Source of the DNA: CAIWHR01 sp963708855
Lineage (GTDB): Bacteria; Pseudomonadota; Gammaproteobacteria; Burkholderiales; Casimicrobiaceae
Direction: 5' to 3'
Assembly (NCBI GenBank): GCA_963708855.1
Contig: CAVPUM010000009.1
Coordinates: 1-64,000 of the forward strand
DNA: 64,000 bases
The first letter of the stretch is position 1, and each line of letters starts with the position of its first letter. Under the pieces are notes generated by a model. That model saw only the letters and a list, made by a program, of their open reading frames with translations. It did no database searches and had not been told where the DNA came from. Made by a program: the position numbers and the translations under genes. Shown here piece after piece: positions 50,256 through 63,946 of this stretch.

Positions 50256-52400
50256 TCAGCGACGGGCCCGGCGGGCGGCGAAATCGGCGATTGCCCGCAG
50301 GGCGGACGGAGTCTGCCATAGCGCATCGGCATCGACCCTGACCTTACGCCGCCAGTTCGCTCGCTCACGGTCTGTGCCCGGCAGGTTGACCGCCGCGGTT
50401 TCGCCGGCGAGGTCGTCGGCCTGGAGCAACACCACCGCCGAAGGCGAGGCGCCGGCGTACCGATGCAGCGCCGCGGTGATCCCTGGATCGTGCGACGCGC
50501 CCGCGTCGACGGGTGCCCCTTCGGTGACGCCGGCCGCGGCAATCGCGGCGGCCAGCGCGTGCCTGGCCGCGCCACGTTCGGCCTGTGCGCCGGCGGCTCC
50601 ATCGGCGTCGAGCAGTCCCAGCGCACGCTTCTCCGAGATGTCCGCGCCGGTCCACCAACCGGCGATCGTCGGCAGATCGTGCGTCGACACGCACGCCACC
50701 GCCTTCGACGGGTAGCGCGCCGGGGCGGCGAAGCCCGCTCCGTCGCGCTCGAACCAGAGCACGCGATAGGAGAGAATGTCGACCGCCGCCAGGCGCTCGC
50801 GGAAGCCTTCGGGCACCGTTCCCAGATCCTCGCCGACCACGAAACAGCCTGCGCGCGCGCTCTCGATCGCGAGCACGGCGAGCAGCGCATCCAGCGGATA
50901 CTCGACATAGGCGCCATCGACCGCGGATGCGCCCTCGGGAATCCAGAACAGCCGCGACAGTCCCATCACGTGATCGATCCGCAGCGCGCCGGCGTGCCGC
51001 ATGTTGGCGGCGACGAGTTCGCCGAACCCGGCGCAGGCGGACGCCAGCAGCGCTCCCGGATTCGGCGGCGGCAGGTTCCAGTTCTGGCCGGCCGTCGAGA
51101 ACGGATCCGGCGGCGCGCCCACCGCCGCGCCACGGGCGAAGGCGGATGGACGCGCCCACACCTCGGCGCCGTCCGGCGCCGCGCCGACGGCGAGATCGCG
51201 CAGGAAGCCGAGCGCGAGCCCGCTTGCTCGACCGTGGCGGGCGGCGGCGGCGAACTGGCGATCCGCCAGCCATTGCAGGTAGGACGCGAAGCGGATCCGG
51301 TGCGCGTGCCGGACCGCGAAGTCGGCGATGCCGGGGGCGTCAGGCTCGCGCAAGGCGCATGGCCACTCATGCCAGGGCACGCGCGGATGCTCCGAGGCGA
51401 TCGCCTCGAACAGCGCGAAACGCTGCAACGGCGCCCCGCCGGAGGCGACGAAGCGCTCGAACTCGGCAATGATCGGGTCTGCGCCCGGGCGCCGGTCGAA
51501 CGCCGCGAAACATGCCTCCAGCACCGCCTGCTTCAATGGCCAGACCGACGCGTAGTCGACGCTGGCGCGCGCCGACAGCGCCGCGACGCGCTGGCCGTTC
51601 TGCGCGAGCAATGCGCGCGCGTGGTCCGCTGCCGCGAGATCGGGCACCTGTTCGAGGTCGATGTAGACGGGATCGAGAAAACGGCGGTCGGAAGGATGAT
51701 AGGGGCTCGCGCGCTCCCGGTCCTCGGCGAAGAGCGCGTGCAAGGGATTGATGCCCACGATGCTGCCGCCCGCGCGCGCGGTGGCCTCGGCGATCGCCGA
51801 CAGCGTCGTGAAGTCGCCGATGCCCTGATCGCCGTGGCGGTGCAGTGCATAGAGGTGCGCGGCGAGGCCGAAGCGGCGTTCGCCCCCGCGAATATCCGGC
51901 GGCAGGAAGCAGCGGTGCGGAGCGACCACCACTCGACAGTGGCCGTCGCGCTCGTCGTCGAAGCGCAGCGTGTGGTAGCCGGCCGGCAGGGGCGGCAGGG
52001 TGAACATCCGCCGTTGCGCCCTGCGCCCGTCGGCGGCGGTCGCGACCTGCGCAGGATGGTCGTCGGCGGTAAACGGCAGCAGGATTTCGGTTCCGTCGTC
52101 GTGCTGCAGGCGCAGCAGGCCGCGACGGTGCCGGCTCGAAGGCGACACTGCAATGGCGAGCTCGGTCGCGATGCCCGCGCGTGCGACGACCATCGCGGGC
52201 AGTTCGCGCAACTCGCGCGCCTCGGCCATTGCGGCAAGGCGCATCCGCGCTTCGCCGGTCGATGTCACCGGCAATCCCATCGCTGCGAGCAGGGCGCGTT
52301 TGGTGTCTGCGCCGACGACATGGCGACCGCCGGCGAGGTCCCACCATTCGCCCGCGAGGCCGGCCGCCGCGGCGAGCCGGTCGAGGGTATCCGCCTCGAC
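50256..52400 (-). CDS. malQ: 4-alpha-glucanotransferase (amylomaltase), in frame with glgX
   Basis: Transfers alpha-1,4-glucan segments between maltodextrins. About 714 residues from the likely domain start (DTLDRLAAAAGLAGEWWDLA). GH77 markers: GDQGIGDFTTLSAIAEATAR, YHPSDRRFLDPVYIDL, NMRHAGALRIDHVMGLSRLF (nucleophile Asp), VGEDLGTVPEGFRERLAAVD (acid/base Glu) and SKAVACVSTHDLPTIAGWW. Intact. No stop and no in-frame start codon separates it from glgX, so the left boundary of the protein is arbitrary. It converges with glgC copy 1 with a 58-base gap. Confidence 0.85.
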   Translation of the reverse strand, partial: VEADTLDRLAAAAGLAGEWWDLAGGRHVVGADTKRALLAAMGLPVTSTGEARMRLAAMAEARELRELPAMVVARAGIATELAIAVSPSSRHRRGLLRLQHDDGTEILLPFTADDHPAQVATAADGRRAQRRMFTLPPLPAGYHTLRFDDERDGHCRVVVAPHRCFLPPDIRGGERRFGLAAHLYALHRHGDQGIGDFTTLSAIAEATARAGGSIVGINPLHALFAEDRERASPYHPSDRRFLDPVYIDLEQVPDLAAADHARALLAQNGQRVAALSARASVDYASVWPLKQAVLEACFAAFDRRPGADPIIAEFERFVASGGAPLQRFALFEAIASEHPRVPWHEWPCALREPDAPGIADFAVRHAHRIRFASYLQWLADRQFAAAARHGRASGLALGFLRDLAVGAAPDGAEVWARPSAFARGAAVGAPPDPFSTAGQNWNLPPPNPGALLASACAGFGELVAANMRHAGALRIDHVMGLSRLFWIPEGASAVDGAYVEYPLDALLAVLAIESARAGCFVVGEDLGTVPEGFRERLAAVDILSYRVLWFERDGAGFAAPARYPSKAVACVSTHDLPTIAGWWTGADISEKRALGLLDADGAAGAQAERGAARHALAAAIAAAGVTEGAPVDAGASHDPGITAALHRYAGASPSAVVLLQADDLAGETAAVNLPGTDRERANWRRKVRVDADALWQTPSALRAIADFAARRARR

Positions 52401-52409
52401 ACCCGCGTC

Positions 52410-54498
52410 GCGGCGGCGGGGTGCGGGATCCGCTTCTTCCGTGAGGACCAGCAGCGATCGGGCCGCGACGGGCGTGGCGTCGGCGGCGACGGGACCGGCG
52501 GGGCCCGGGCATCCCGCGGGCAACGCGGTGTCGATGACGCGGCGCCACACCTTGCCTTCCTGCGCATCGGGCAAGCGCACGGTGACGGGCTCGGCGCCGG
52601 CGTTGAACGCGACGGCCACACGGTCGGCGGCCACGGATCCGGCGGGGCTCGCGTAGAGGAGTCGCGACCAGGGCGCGCGACTCGGGCAGTGTCCAATCGC
52701 CACCGCTCATCGGCCGGCCGTCGGGATGCCGCCACTCGATGTCCGGGAGGCCGCTCGCGTCGACGGGCGCGCCGGCAAGCCAGCGTTCGCCGGACAACGC
52801 GGGGTGCTGCCGGCGCAGGTCGATCAGCTGCGCGACGAATGCGATCAGCGTCGCGTCGGCCATGCCCCAATCGATCCACGTCGTCGGTCCGTCCTGCGCG
52901 TAGGCATTGTTGTTGCCCCGCTGCGTTCGTCCCAGCTCGTCGCCCATCGCGAGCATCGGCGTGCCGCGCGACAGCAGCAGCGTCGCCAGCAGGTTGCGCA
53001 CGTCGCGCTCCCGCGCCGCCTTTATCCCGGGGTCGGCCGTCGGCCCTTCGGCGCCGTGATTCCACGACCAGTTGGCATCGCTGCCGTCGCGGTTGTCCTC
53101 GCCGTTCGCCTCGTTGTGTTTCGCGGCGTACGTCACGAGGTCGGCGAGCGTGAAGCCGTCGTGCGCCGTGACGAAATTGACCGACCGTGACGGCGCGCGC
53201 GCGCGTGGCGCGAAGACGTCGTCGGAGCCCGCGAAGCGCGTCGCGAGCTCGCCGGTGAGCCCGGCATCGCCACGCCAGAAGCGCCGCGCGGTGTCGCGGT
53301 AGCGGTCGTTCCACTCTCCCCATCCCGGCGGGAACGCGCCGAGGCGATGGCCGCCCGGCCCGACGTCCCAGGGTTCCGCGATCAGTTTGAGATCGCGCAG
53401 CACGGGATCCTGCGCGATCGCCTGCAAGAGCGGAGCGGCGGGGTCGAAGCCGTCGTCGCGGCGGCCGAGCGTGGTCGCGAGGTCGAAGCGGAAGCCGTCG
53501 ACGCCCGCCGCTTCCGCGTAGTAGCGAAGCGCGTCCAGCGCGAGACGGAGCACCGGCGCCCGGTCGAGCGCGAGCGTGTTGCCGCAGCCGGTGTCGTCGA
53601 CGTGGCGGGCGCGATCGCCGGGGAGCGTCCGATAGTAGGTCGCGCTGTCGAGCCCGCGCAGCGAGAGCGTCGGTCCGGCGGCGTCGCCTTCGCCCGTGTG
53701 GTTGAGGACGACGTCGAGGATCACCTCGATGCCCGCTGCGTGCAGCGCGGCCACGCAGGCGCGCAATTCGTCGATGCCGCCCGGCGCGAGCCGCGGATCG
53801 GGAACGAAGAACGCGGCCGGGTTGTACCCCCAGTAGTTCTTGAGTCCCAGCCGTGCGAGATGGCGCTCGTCGATCGCCGCCGCGATCGGCATCAGCTCGA
53901 CCGTCGTGACGCCGAGCCGCTTCAGGTGCGCGACGGCGGCCGGATGAGCGAGTCCCGCGCAGGTACCCCGAAGGGCTTCCGGCACGTCGGGGTGCACCCT
54001 CGTGAAGCCGCGCACGTGCAGCTCGTACAGGATTGTCTCTCGCCAGGGCACATGCGGTCGACAGGCGGCTGCCGGATCCGGGCAGGGCGTCACGACGCCC
54101 TTGGGCACGAACGGCGCACTGTCGGTGTCGTCTCGCGTGCCGCGGTCGTCGCCGCCGCCGGTCAATGCCGGAGCGTAGGCAAAGGCCCGGTCGAGCGCCC
54201 GCGCGTACGGATCGACGAGCAGTTTCGCCGCATTGAAACGGTGACCTGCGCGCGGGTCGTACGGGCCGTGCGCCCGCAGGCCGTAGCGATCGCTGGCCAC
54301 GACGCCGCCGACGAAGCCGTGAAACACGTCGCCGCTGCGTTCCGGCAAGGCGACTCGCGCGATCTCACGCTCTCCGCTCGCGTCGAACAGACAAAGCTCG
54401 ATCGCGGTCGCATGCGCGGAAAAGACGGCGACGTTCGCGCCGCCGCGTCCCGGAGTGACGCCGAGCGGCTCGGGGCTGCCGGGGCCGACGTCGCGCAT
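52410..54498 (-). CDS. glgX: Glycogen debranching enzyme GlgX (frame broken)
   Basis: Isoamylase-type GH13 enzyme that hydrolyses alpha-1,6 branches of limit dextrin. About 700 residues. Markers: TPGRGGANVAVFSAHATAIE, ETILYELHVRGFTRVHPDVP, LGLKNYWGYNPAAFF, DVVLNHTGEGD, DGFRFDLATTLGR (nucleophile Asp), LIAEPWDVGPGG (Glu) and VNFVTAHDGFTLADL. A +1 break near 52672 is removed before LLYASPAGSVAADR. The ATG at 54498 is 2 bases after the glgA stop. The C-terminal AARSLLVLTEE runs straight into MalQ sequence. Confidence 0.87.
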
Positions 54499-54500
54499 CG

Positions 54501-55959
54501 TCAGGCGGTGCCGCGCGCCGCGACCTCGCGAAACAGCGTGGCGTATTGCCTGGCGGGGCGAGTCCAGCCGACGTCGGTCGCCATGGCGCGCAGCTGCATG
54601 CGCCGCCACAGCACGCGATCGCGCTTGAGCGCGATGGCGCGGCCGATCGCGAATTCGAGACTCTGGCGCGTCACCGGCGCGAACTGGATGCCCGTGCCGG
54701 CGCCGGCGGCGAGCGCCATCTCGTTCGCGTCGACGACGGTGTCGGCAAGGCCGCCCACGCGCGCCACGACTGGAATGGCGCCGTAGCGCAGCGCGCAGAG
54801 CTGGGTGAGGCCGCAGGGCTCGAAGCGCGAGGGCACGAGCAAGGCATCGGCGCCGCCCTGCACGAGATGCGCGATCGACTCGTCGTATCCGGTCAGCGCC
54901 GCGATCCGGCCGGGATAACGCGCAGCCGCCGCGACGAAAGCGTCCTCGAGCGCTTTGTCGCCGGACCCCAGCAGCGCGAGCTGGGCGCCGCTGTCCGCGA
55001 GCACCGGCAGTGCCTGGACCAGAAGGTCCATTCCCTTCTGCAGCGTCAGCCGGCTGACGACGCCGCAGACGAACGCCGCCGGATCGGCGTCGAGGCCGAA
55101 GCGCGCCTGCAGCGCCGCCTTGTTCGGCGCGCGCCGCGCGAGGTGCTTCGTGTCGAAGTGCACGGCCAGATGAGCGTCGGTCGCAGGATTCCACACCGAC
55201 TCGTCGATTCCGTTGCGGATCCCCGTCAGCACGTCGGCGCGCCGGCGCAGGAGCCCGTCGAAGCCCATCCCGCCCTCGGGCGTGCGGATCTCGGCGGCAT
55301 ACGTCGGCGAGACCGTGGTGATGCGATCGGCCAGCGCGAGCCCGGCCTTCAGATAACTTATCGCGCCGTGGTATTCGACGCCGTCGATCGACTAGGACGT
55401 GGGGAGGCAATCCGATCGTCGCCAGCAGCGCGCGCGGGAACTGCCCCTGGAAGGACAGGTTGTGCACCGTCATGACCGTGCGCGGCCGCGCCGTCCCGCC
55501 GTAGTGGAGCAGGGCGGGGACGAGGCCCGCCTGCCAGTCGTGGGCCTGGACGACGTCGGGCGCGTAGCCTGCGACGCTGCCGAGCGCGACCGCGGCTCCG
55601 CATTCGGCAAGTGCGGCGAAGCGCAACGCGTTATCGGGCCAATCCTTGCCGTCGGGGCCGAGATAGGGATTGCCGGGACGACCATAAAGGTGGGGCGCGT
55701 CGAGCACGAAGAGATCGAGCCCGGCCGCGTGCGCTGCGAGCAGCCGGGCCGGCCCGCCCTGCAGGCGCGCGAATGGGTGGACGGCCTCGGCGTCGCGCAA
55801 TGCGGCGATCACCGCGGGATAACCCGGCACCAGCGTGCGCGTGGCGATGCGCTCGTGCGCGAGCGCCGGCGGCAGCGCGGCGACCACGTCCGCGAGGCCC
55901 CCGGTCTTGAGCAGAGGATAGACCTCCGACGCGACCGAAAGGACGCGCAGGCGCTTCAC
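54501..55959 (-). CDS. glgA: Glycogen synthase (frame broken)
   Basis: GT5 synthase that adds glucose from ADP-glucose to the growing chain. 485 residues once a +1 break near 55393 is removed. Markers: SEVYPLLKTGGLADVVAALP (ADP-glucose loop), QAHDWQAGLVPALLHY, VMTVHNLSFQGQFP, GVVSRLTLQKGMDLLVQALP and VPSRFEPCGLTQLCALRYGA. It starts at a GTG overlapping the glgC stop (GTGA), so synthesis of precursor and polymerase is translationally coupled. Confidence 0.92.
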
Positions 55960-57223
55960 GCGGGCAGCCGGTCGATCATCGCCTGCGTGATGAGGCAGAT
56001 GCCGAGCGGAGTGCGGCGAAAACGTGCCGCGTCGACCTCGGGATCCTCGCCGACGACGAGCCCGTCCGGGAATCCGGACCTCCGCGTCGACGATCACGTT
56101 GGTGAGCCGCGCGCCCCGCCCGATGTCCACGTAGGGGAGGATGACCGCATTCCGGACGCTGCCGAAGGAATGCAGGTGGACGCCGGTGAACAGCAACGAG
56201 TGCCGCAGCGACGAACCGGAAACGATGCAGCCGCCCGAGACGAGCGACGAGATGCCGATGCCGCGCCGTCCATCCTCGTCGTGCACGAACTTGGCCGGGG
56301 GCGTGATTTCGGCGTAACTCCAGATCGGCCAGTCGCGATCGTAGAGGTCGAGCGCCGGAACGATGTCGGTGAGATCGATGTTCGCCTCCCAGTAGGCGTC
56401 GACCGTTCCGACGTCACGCCAGTAGACTTCCGTTTCGTCGCGCGAGCGCACGCACGAGCGCGCGAGGCGATGCGCGACCGCCTTGCCATGCGTGACGATA
56501 TAGGGAATCACGTCGCGGCCGAAATCGCGGGTCGAGTGCGGATCGGCGGCGTCGCGCTTCAACTGTTCGTTCAGGAACTCGCGCCGGAAGACGTAGATGC
56601 CCATGCTCGCCAGCGCCCAGCCGGGCCGGTCCGGCATTTCCGGCGGCTGCGGGGGCTTCTCGAGGAAGGACACGATGCGGTCCGTCGGTGTCGACGTGCA
56701 TGACGCCGAATGCCTGCGCTTCCGCGACCGGGACTTCGACGCAGCCGACGGTGACGTCCGCGCCGCTGTTGACGTGCTGGACCAGCATCCGCTCGTAGTC
56801 CATCTTGTAGATGTGATCGCCGGCGAGGATGACGAGATACTCGGGGGCGTAGCCGTCGACGATGTCGATGTTCTGGAACACCGCGTCGGCGGTGCCGGCA
56901 TACCACTGGTCTTCCGCCACGCGCTGGCTTGCCGGCAGGATGTCGAAGCTCTCGTTTCGCACCGGCTGCAGGAAGTTCCAGCCGCGCTGGAGGTGCCGGA
57001 TGAGGCTGTGGGCCTTGTATTGCGTCGCGACCGCGATGCGCCGGATGCCCGAGTTGAGGGCGTTCGACAGCGCGAAATCGATGATCCGCGACTTGCCGCC
57101 GAAGTAGACCGCGGGCTTGGCGCGTCTCTCGGTGAGCTCCATCAGGCGGCTGCCGCGGCCTCCCGCGAGAACATAGGCCATCGCCGAGCGGGCGAGCGGG
57201 GTCGAGTAGGTTACCTTGTCCAT
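55956..57223 (-). CDS. glgC: Glucose-1-phosphate adenylyltransferase, copy 2 (two frame breaks)
   Basis: Second ADP-glucose synthase, 421 residues after removing +1 breaks near 56688 and 56074. Markers: AYVLAGGRGSRLMELTERRA, YFGGKSRIIDFALSNALNSG, WYAGTADAVFQNIDI, VILAGDHIYKMDYERM and YWRDVGTVDAYWEAN. It is the classical glgC of the minus-strand synthesis operon (glgP-glgB-glgC-glgA-glgX-malQ). It differs throughout from copy 1, so the two are old paralogues rather than a recent duplication. Confidence 0.92.
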
Positions 57224-57269
57224 CGTGTTCCCTTCCGTTGCATCCTGCGCCTCGGGCCGGGCGACGCGA

Positions 57270-59456
57270 TCACGTGCCGCCCTCGTGCACCAGCCAGAGG
57301 GCGCCGAGCGGCGGCAGCATGAGGGTGGCGGAGCAGGGGAAACCGTTCCACTCGCCCGCGTTCGCTTCGATGCCGCCCGCGTTGCCGCAGCCGGAGCCGC
57401 CGTAGACGGCCGCGTCGGTGTTCAGGATCTCGCGCCACCGCCCGGCCGCCGGCAAGCCGATCCGGTAGCCTTCGCGCGGCACCGGGGTGAAATTGGCGAT
57501 GACCGCCACGGTGGGCGCGCCGTCGCCGCCGAAGCGCAGCCACGCGAACACCGAACTCGCCGCGTCGTCGACCGCGATCCAGCGAAAGCCGTCCGCGCTG
57601 CAGTCGCGCTCGTGCAGCGCCCTGTGCGCCCGGTACGCTCGATTGCAGTCGCGAACAAGCGTCTGCGTGCCGCGATGCCAGTGCGTGTCCAGCAGCTGCC
57701 ACTCCAGTCCCGTCGCGAAGTTCCACTCCGGGCCCTGCGCGAACTCCTGCCCCATGAACAGCAGCTTCTTGCCGGGCTGCCCCCACATCACGGCGTAATA
57801 GGCGCGCAGCGTGGCGAACTGCTGCCAGGCATCGCCCGGGATGCGCGCGAGGAGCGACCCCTTGCCGTGCACGACCTCGTCGTGCGAAAGGGGCAGGATG
57901 AAGTTCTCCGTGAATGCGTACATGAGCCCGAACGTCATCTTGTCGTGGTGCCAGCGCCGGTGCACAGGCTCCTGCCGCAGGTACTCGAGCGTGTCGTGCA
58001 TCCACCCCATGTTCCACTTGAAGCCGAAGCCGAGCCCGCCGGCAAAGGTCGGCTGGGAAACCGCGGGCCAGGCCGTCGATTCCTCGGCGATCGTGATGGC
58101 GCCCGGATGCTGGCCGTAGGCCGCCTCGTTCAGCGTACGCAGGAAGGCGATGGCTTCGAGGTTCTCGTTGCCGCCCTGCCGGTTCGGCAGCCACTCGCCC
58201 TCCTTGCGCGAATAGTCGAGGTAGAGCATCGAGGCGACCGCATCGACGCGCAGGCCGTCGATGTGGTAGCGATCGAGCCAGAAGAGCGCGCTGGCGAGCA
58301 GGTAGTTGGCGACTTCCTTCCGCCCGAAATTGAAGATCGCGGTGTTCCAGTCCGGGTGGAAGCCGAGGCGGGGATCGGCGTGCTCGTAGAGTGCCGTGCC
58401 GTCGAAATGCGCGAGCCCGTGCGGGTCGACCGGAAAATGCGCAGGCACCCAATCGACGATGACCCCCAGCCCGGCGCGATGGCACCGGTCGACGAAGCGC
58501 GCGAAGGCCGCGGGCTCGCCGAAGCGGCTCGTCGGCGCGAAGAGCCCGATCGGCTGGTAGCCCCAGGAGTCGTCGAGCGGATGCTCGTTGACCGGCATCA
58601 GCTCGAGGTGCGTGAACCCCATGTCGGCCGCGTACGGGACGAGCGTGGCAGCGAGCTCGTCGTAGGTGAGCCAGCGATTGCCGTCGCCGCGGCGCCACGA
58701 GCCGAGGTGCACCTCGTAGATGGACATCGGCGCGCGGCGCGGGTCGCGGGCGGCGCGGGCCGCCATCCAGTCGGCGTCGGTCCAGGCAAAGCGGGTCGTG
58801 TCGCGCACGATCGACGCGCTCGAAGGCCGCAGCTCCGCGCCGAAACCGACGGGATCCGCCTTGAGGGGCAGCAGCGTGCCGCCGGCGCCGATGACTTCGT
58901 ACTTGTAGAGCGTGCCTTCGGCCAGCCCCGGGATGAAGATCTCCCAGACACCGGTGCCGAGGCGCTTGCGCATCGCGTGGCAACGGCCATCCCAGGCATT
59001 GAAATCGCCGACGACGGAAACCCGTCGCGCATTCGGCGCCCACACCGCGAAGTGCACCCCGGCCACGCCCTCGTGCTCGATCGCGTGGGCCCCGAGGCGG
59101 TCGTAGAGTTTGACGTGCGTGCCCTCGCCGATGAGCCAGTCGTCGAGCGGGCCGAGCACGGGACCGTAGGCGTACGCATCGTCGACCGTCCATGCCCCTT
59201 GCCGGTTGGCCGCGTGCAGCCGGTAGGCGGTGCGCCGCGGGAGCGCGCCTTCGAAGAATCCGGCGTCGTGCCGGCGCGCGAGGTGCGCAAGCAGTCGACC
59301 GTCGCGCGTCATCGCGTCGACCGTCTCGGCGCCGGGGACGAACGCGCGCACGACAAGCGCCCCCTCGCCTTCGTGGAGGCCCAGTACCGCGAACGGGTCG
59401 GCGTGACGGCCTTCGACGATCGCGTCGATCGCGCCGGACGACAGGGCTCCGCGCAT
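57270..59456 (-). CDS. glgB: 1,4-alpha-glucan branching enzyme
   Basis: 728-residue GH13 enzyme that creates alpha-1,6 branches. Intact. It has an N-terminal extension domain, a CBM48 segment (GVHFAVWAPNARRVSVVGDF), then the catalytic core: DWVPAHFPVDPHGLAHFDGT, DGLRVDAVASMLYLDYSR (nucleophile Asp), TIAEESTAWPAVS (Glu) and LPLSHDEVVHGKGSLL. The C-terminal all-beta domain ends at residue 728. glgC copy 2 starts 47 bases downstream. Confidence 0.95.
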   Translation of the reverse strand: MRGALSSGAIDAIVEGRHADPFAVLGLHEGEGALVVRAFVPGAETVDAMTRDGRLLAHLARRHDAGFFEGALPRRTAYRLHAANRQGAWTVDDAYAYGPVLGPLDDWLIGEGTHVKLYDRLGAHAIEHEGVAGVHFAVWAPNARRVSVVGDFNAWDGRCHAMRKRLGTGVWEIFIPGLAEGTLYKYEVIGAGGTLLPLKADPVGFGAELRPSSASIVRDTTRFAWTDADWMAARAARDPRRAPMSIYEVHLGSWRRGDGNRWLTYDELAATLVPYAADMGFTHLELMPVNEHPLDDSWGYQPIGLFAPTSRFGEPAAFARFVDRCHRAGLGVIVDWVPAHFPVDPHGLAHFDGTALYEHADPRLGFHPDWNTAIFNFGRKEVANYLLASALFWLDRYHIDGLRVDAVASMLYLDYSRKEGEWLPNRQGGNENLEAIAFLRTLNEAAYGQHPGAITIAEESTAWPAVSQPTFAGGLGFGFKWNMGWMHDTLEYLRQEPVHRRWHHDKMTFGLMYAFTENFILPLSHDEVVHGKGSLLARIPGDAWQQFATLRAYYAVMWGQPGKKLLFMGQEFAQGPEWNFATGLEWQLLDTHWHRGTQTLVRDCNRAYRAHRALHERDCSADGFRWIAVDDAASSVFAWLRFGGDGAPTVAVIANFTPVPREGYRIGLPAAGRWREILNTDAAVYGGSGCGNAGGIEANAGEWNGFPCSATLMLPPLGALWLVHEGGT

Positions 59457-59582
59457 GGGCGTGACTCAGTGCCCGGCGCGGTGCGGCGAACACCAGGCCG
59501 AAGGCCGCAGGACAGCCGAAGGCTGGTCCGGCGCACCGGGACGCGGCCATGCCGCACACAGTGAGCGTGGGGGCCGTTCATA

Positions 59583-62083
<2,501 letters not shown>

Positions 62084-62324
62084 GGCTTCGGTCTGCATGG
62101 GTTGCGGCGACGGTTGCGGCGGCGAACCCCGCCGCAATCCTGCGTTGCAGCATAAAGTCTACATCGGGTACGCTCGTTTCCGCCGGATCTGCCAGCCGGA
62201 TCTTGCACAAACCATGCCGAAACCGGTCCGTGCGGATTCCGGCGACGCGGCGCTATGGCATATTCCGTGACTGCGAGAGGCGCGGGAGCCTGTCCGATCC
62301 CGGCGCCTGCGCATCGGAATCGCG

Positions 62325-63240
62325 ATGAACGACAAACGCTTGCGGCTGGGGATCGATCTTGGCGGGACGAAGATCGAAATCATCGCCCTCGACCCCCGGG
62401 GCATGGAACTCCTGCGCCGCCGGATTGCGACGCCGCACGGCGATTACCGGGCCACGCTCGGCAGCACTCGCGGGGCTGGTGCGCGACGCCGAGCGCGAAC
62501 TCGGCGGCCAGGGGACGGTGGGCATCGGCACACCCGGCTCGATCTCGCGCGCGACGGGCCTGTTGCGGGGCTGCAACTCGGTGTGCCTCAACGGCCAGCC
62601 GTTCAAGCGCGACCTGGAGGCCGAACTCGGGCGCGAGGTGCGCGTGACGAACGACGCGAACTGCTTCGCGCTCTCCGAGGCGACCGACGGGGCCGGCGAG
62701 GGCGCCGGCGTCGTCTTCGGCGCGATCCTCGGCACCGGTGTTGGCGCCGGCATCGTCGCGCATGGCCGCGTGCTCGACGGTCCGAATGGCATCGCCGGCG
62801 AATGGGGCCACAATCCGCTGCCGTGGCCCGGAGACGGCGAACGGCCGGGCCACGCGTGCTTCTGCGGACGGTCGGGGTGCATCGAGACCTGGCTGTCGGG
62901 TCCCGGCATCGAGCGCGATCACCTCGCCGCGACGGGCGAACCGGCTAGCGCGAAAGACATCGCGGCGCGCGCGGCGACCGGCGACGCGCACTGCGCGGCG
63001 ACCCTCGAGCGATACGAAGAGCGGTTCGCCCGGGCCATTGCGCACGTGATCAACCTGCTCGACCCCGACGTGGTCGTTCTGGGCGGCGGGATGTCGAACG
63101 TCGAGCGGCTCTACGTCAACGTGCCGAAGCTGTGGGGCGCCTGGGTGTTCTCCGACCGCGTCGACACGCGACTGCTGCGCAACGCGCACGGCGATTCGAG
63201 CGGCGTGCGCGGCGCGGCCTGGCTGTGGGGTCCGGCGTGA
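62325..63240 (+). CDS. ROK-family sugar kinase (frame broken)
   Basis: 304-residue ROK kinase. Markers: the phosphate loop GIDLGGTKIEIIALD, VTNDANCFALSEATDGAG (catalytic Asp), FGAILGTGVGAGIVAHGR and the zinc motif GHACFCGRSGCIETWLSG. A +1 break near 62471 is removed. Beside a glycogen operon it would supply glucose 6-phosphate from free glucose released by debranching, so glucokinase is likely; fructokinase and N-acetylglucosamine kinase are alternatives. Divergent from glgP. Confidence 0.85.
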
Positions 63241-63344
63241 GACGCGCGATGGCGGGCGGGGCCCGATCGGCGAGGCGCTGTCGGGAGACCTCGGACAGTG
63301 TCTCGTCGACTTCCGCGGATGTCGACTTTTTTGCGGCGATGTCG

Positions 63345-63358
63345 TTGATCGCCGTCAA
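63345..63358 (+). promoter_or_regulatory. FNR/Anr-type box upstream of the second hsp20
   Basis: Perfect TTGAT-CGCC-GTCAA about 100 bases before the Hsp20 start. A convincing -10 at the usual distance is not seen (TGGCGC at 63385-63390 is poor), so promoter architecture is uncertain. Confidence 0.6.
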
Positions 63359-63459
63359 TGCACCCGCTTGCAATGGTCGCGGGGTGGCGCAAAATTAACA
63401 TCGGGAAGGGTCCCGAGGGTTCGGGGTCCGAACCAAGGTCGCGGCACAAGGAGGGCAAG

Positions 63460-63886
63460 ATGAACAACCTCGTATCGTATGACCCGTTCGTCGATACAGG
63501 GATGGACGAGCTCTTCCGCGGATTCTTCAAGCCGGTTCGCATGGAAGGCGCGCGCACCCCGGTCACGATCAAGATGGACGTCACGGAAACCAAGGACGGC
63601 TACCTGGTTCACGCCGAAATGCCCGGCGTGAAGAAGGAAGAACATCAACATCGAGATCGAGCGCAACGAAGTCACGATCACCGCCGAAGTGAAGCGTGAA
63701 TGGGAAAAGAAGGAAGGCGACAAGATGCTGCGCAGCGAGCGGTATTTCGGCAACGTCTATCGCAGCTTCACGCTTCCCTATGAACTCGACGAGACGAAGA
63801 GCGTGGCGAAGTACGACGGCGGCGTGCTCGAGCTGACGCTGGTCAAGAAAGCAGGCGTCGCGGGCAGGAAGCTGCCGGTGATGTAA
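63460..63886 (+). CDS. Hsp20/alpha-crystallin small heat-shock protein, second copy (frame broken)
   Basis: 141-residue small heat-shock protein of the IbpA/HspA type. Markers: VTIKMDVTETKDGYLVHAEM PGVKKE at the domain start, ERNEVTITAEVKREWEKKEG, RSERYFGNVYRSFTLPYELD and the C-terminal GGVLELTLVKK followed by KLPVM. A +1 break near 63641 is removed. GGAGGGCAAG precedes the ATG. Monocistronic: an FNR-type box lies upstream and a strong terminator follows. Distinct in sequence from the Hsp20 at 45.6 kb. Confidence 0.9.
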
Positions 63887-63900
63887 CCTCGCGGCCGTCC

Positions 63901-63929
63901 GCGGAGGAAGGGCAGGATGTTTCCTCCGC
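63901..63929. other. Hairpin after hsp20
   Basis: GCGGAGGAA pairs with TTCCTCCGC across an 11-base loop, 14 bases after the hsp20 stop. No T-run; it probably assists the stronger terminator just downstream. Confidence 0.45.
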
Positions 63930-63946
63930 CGGCGCGGTCCGTGTGG

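Noticed and set aside
51367..56901. A single 1,844-residue minus-strand protein
   Set aside because: It is a chance concatenation of parts of glgC, glgA and glgX frames joined across indels and missing stops; the domains belong to separate genes.
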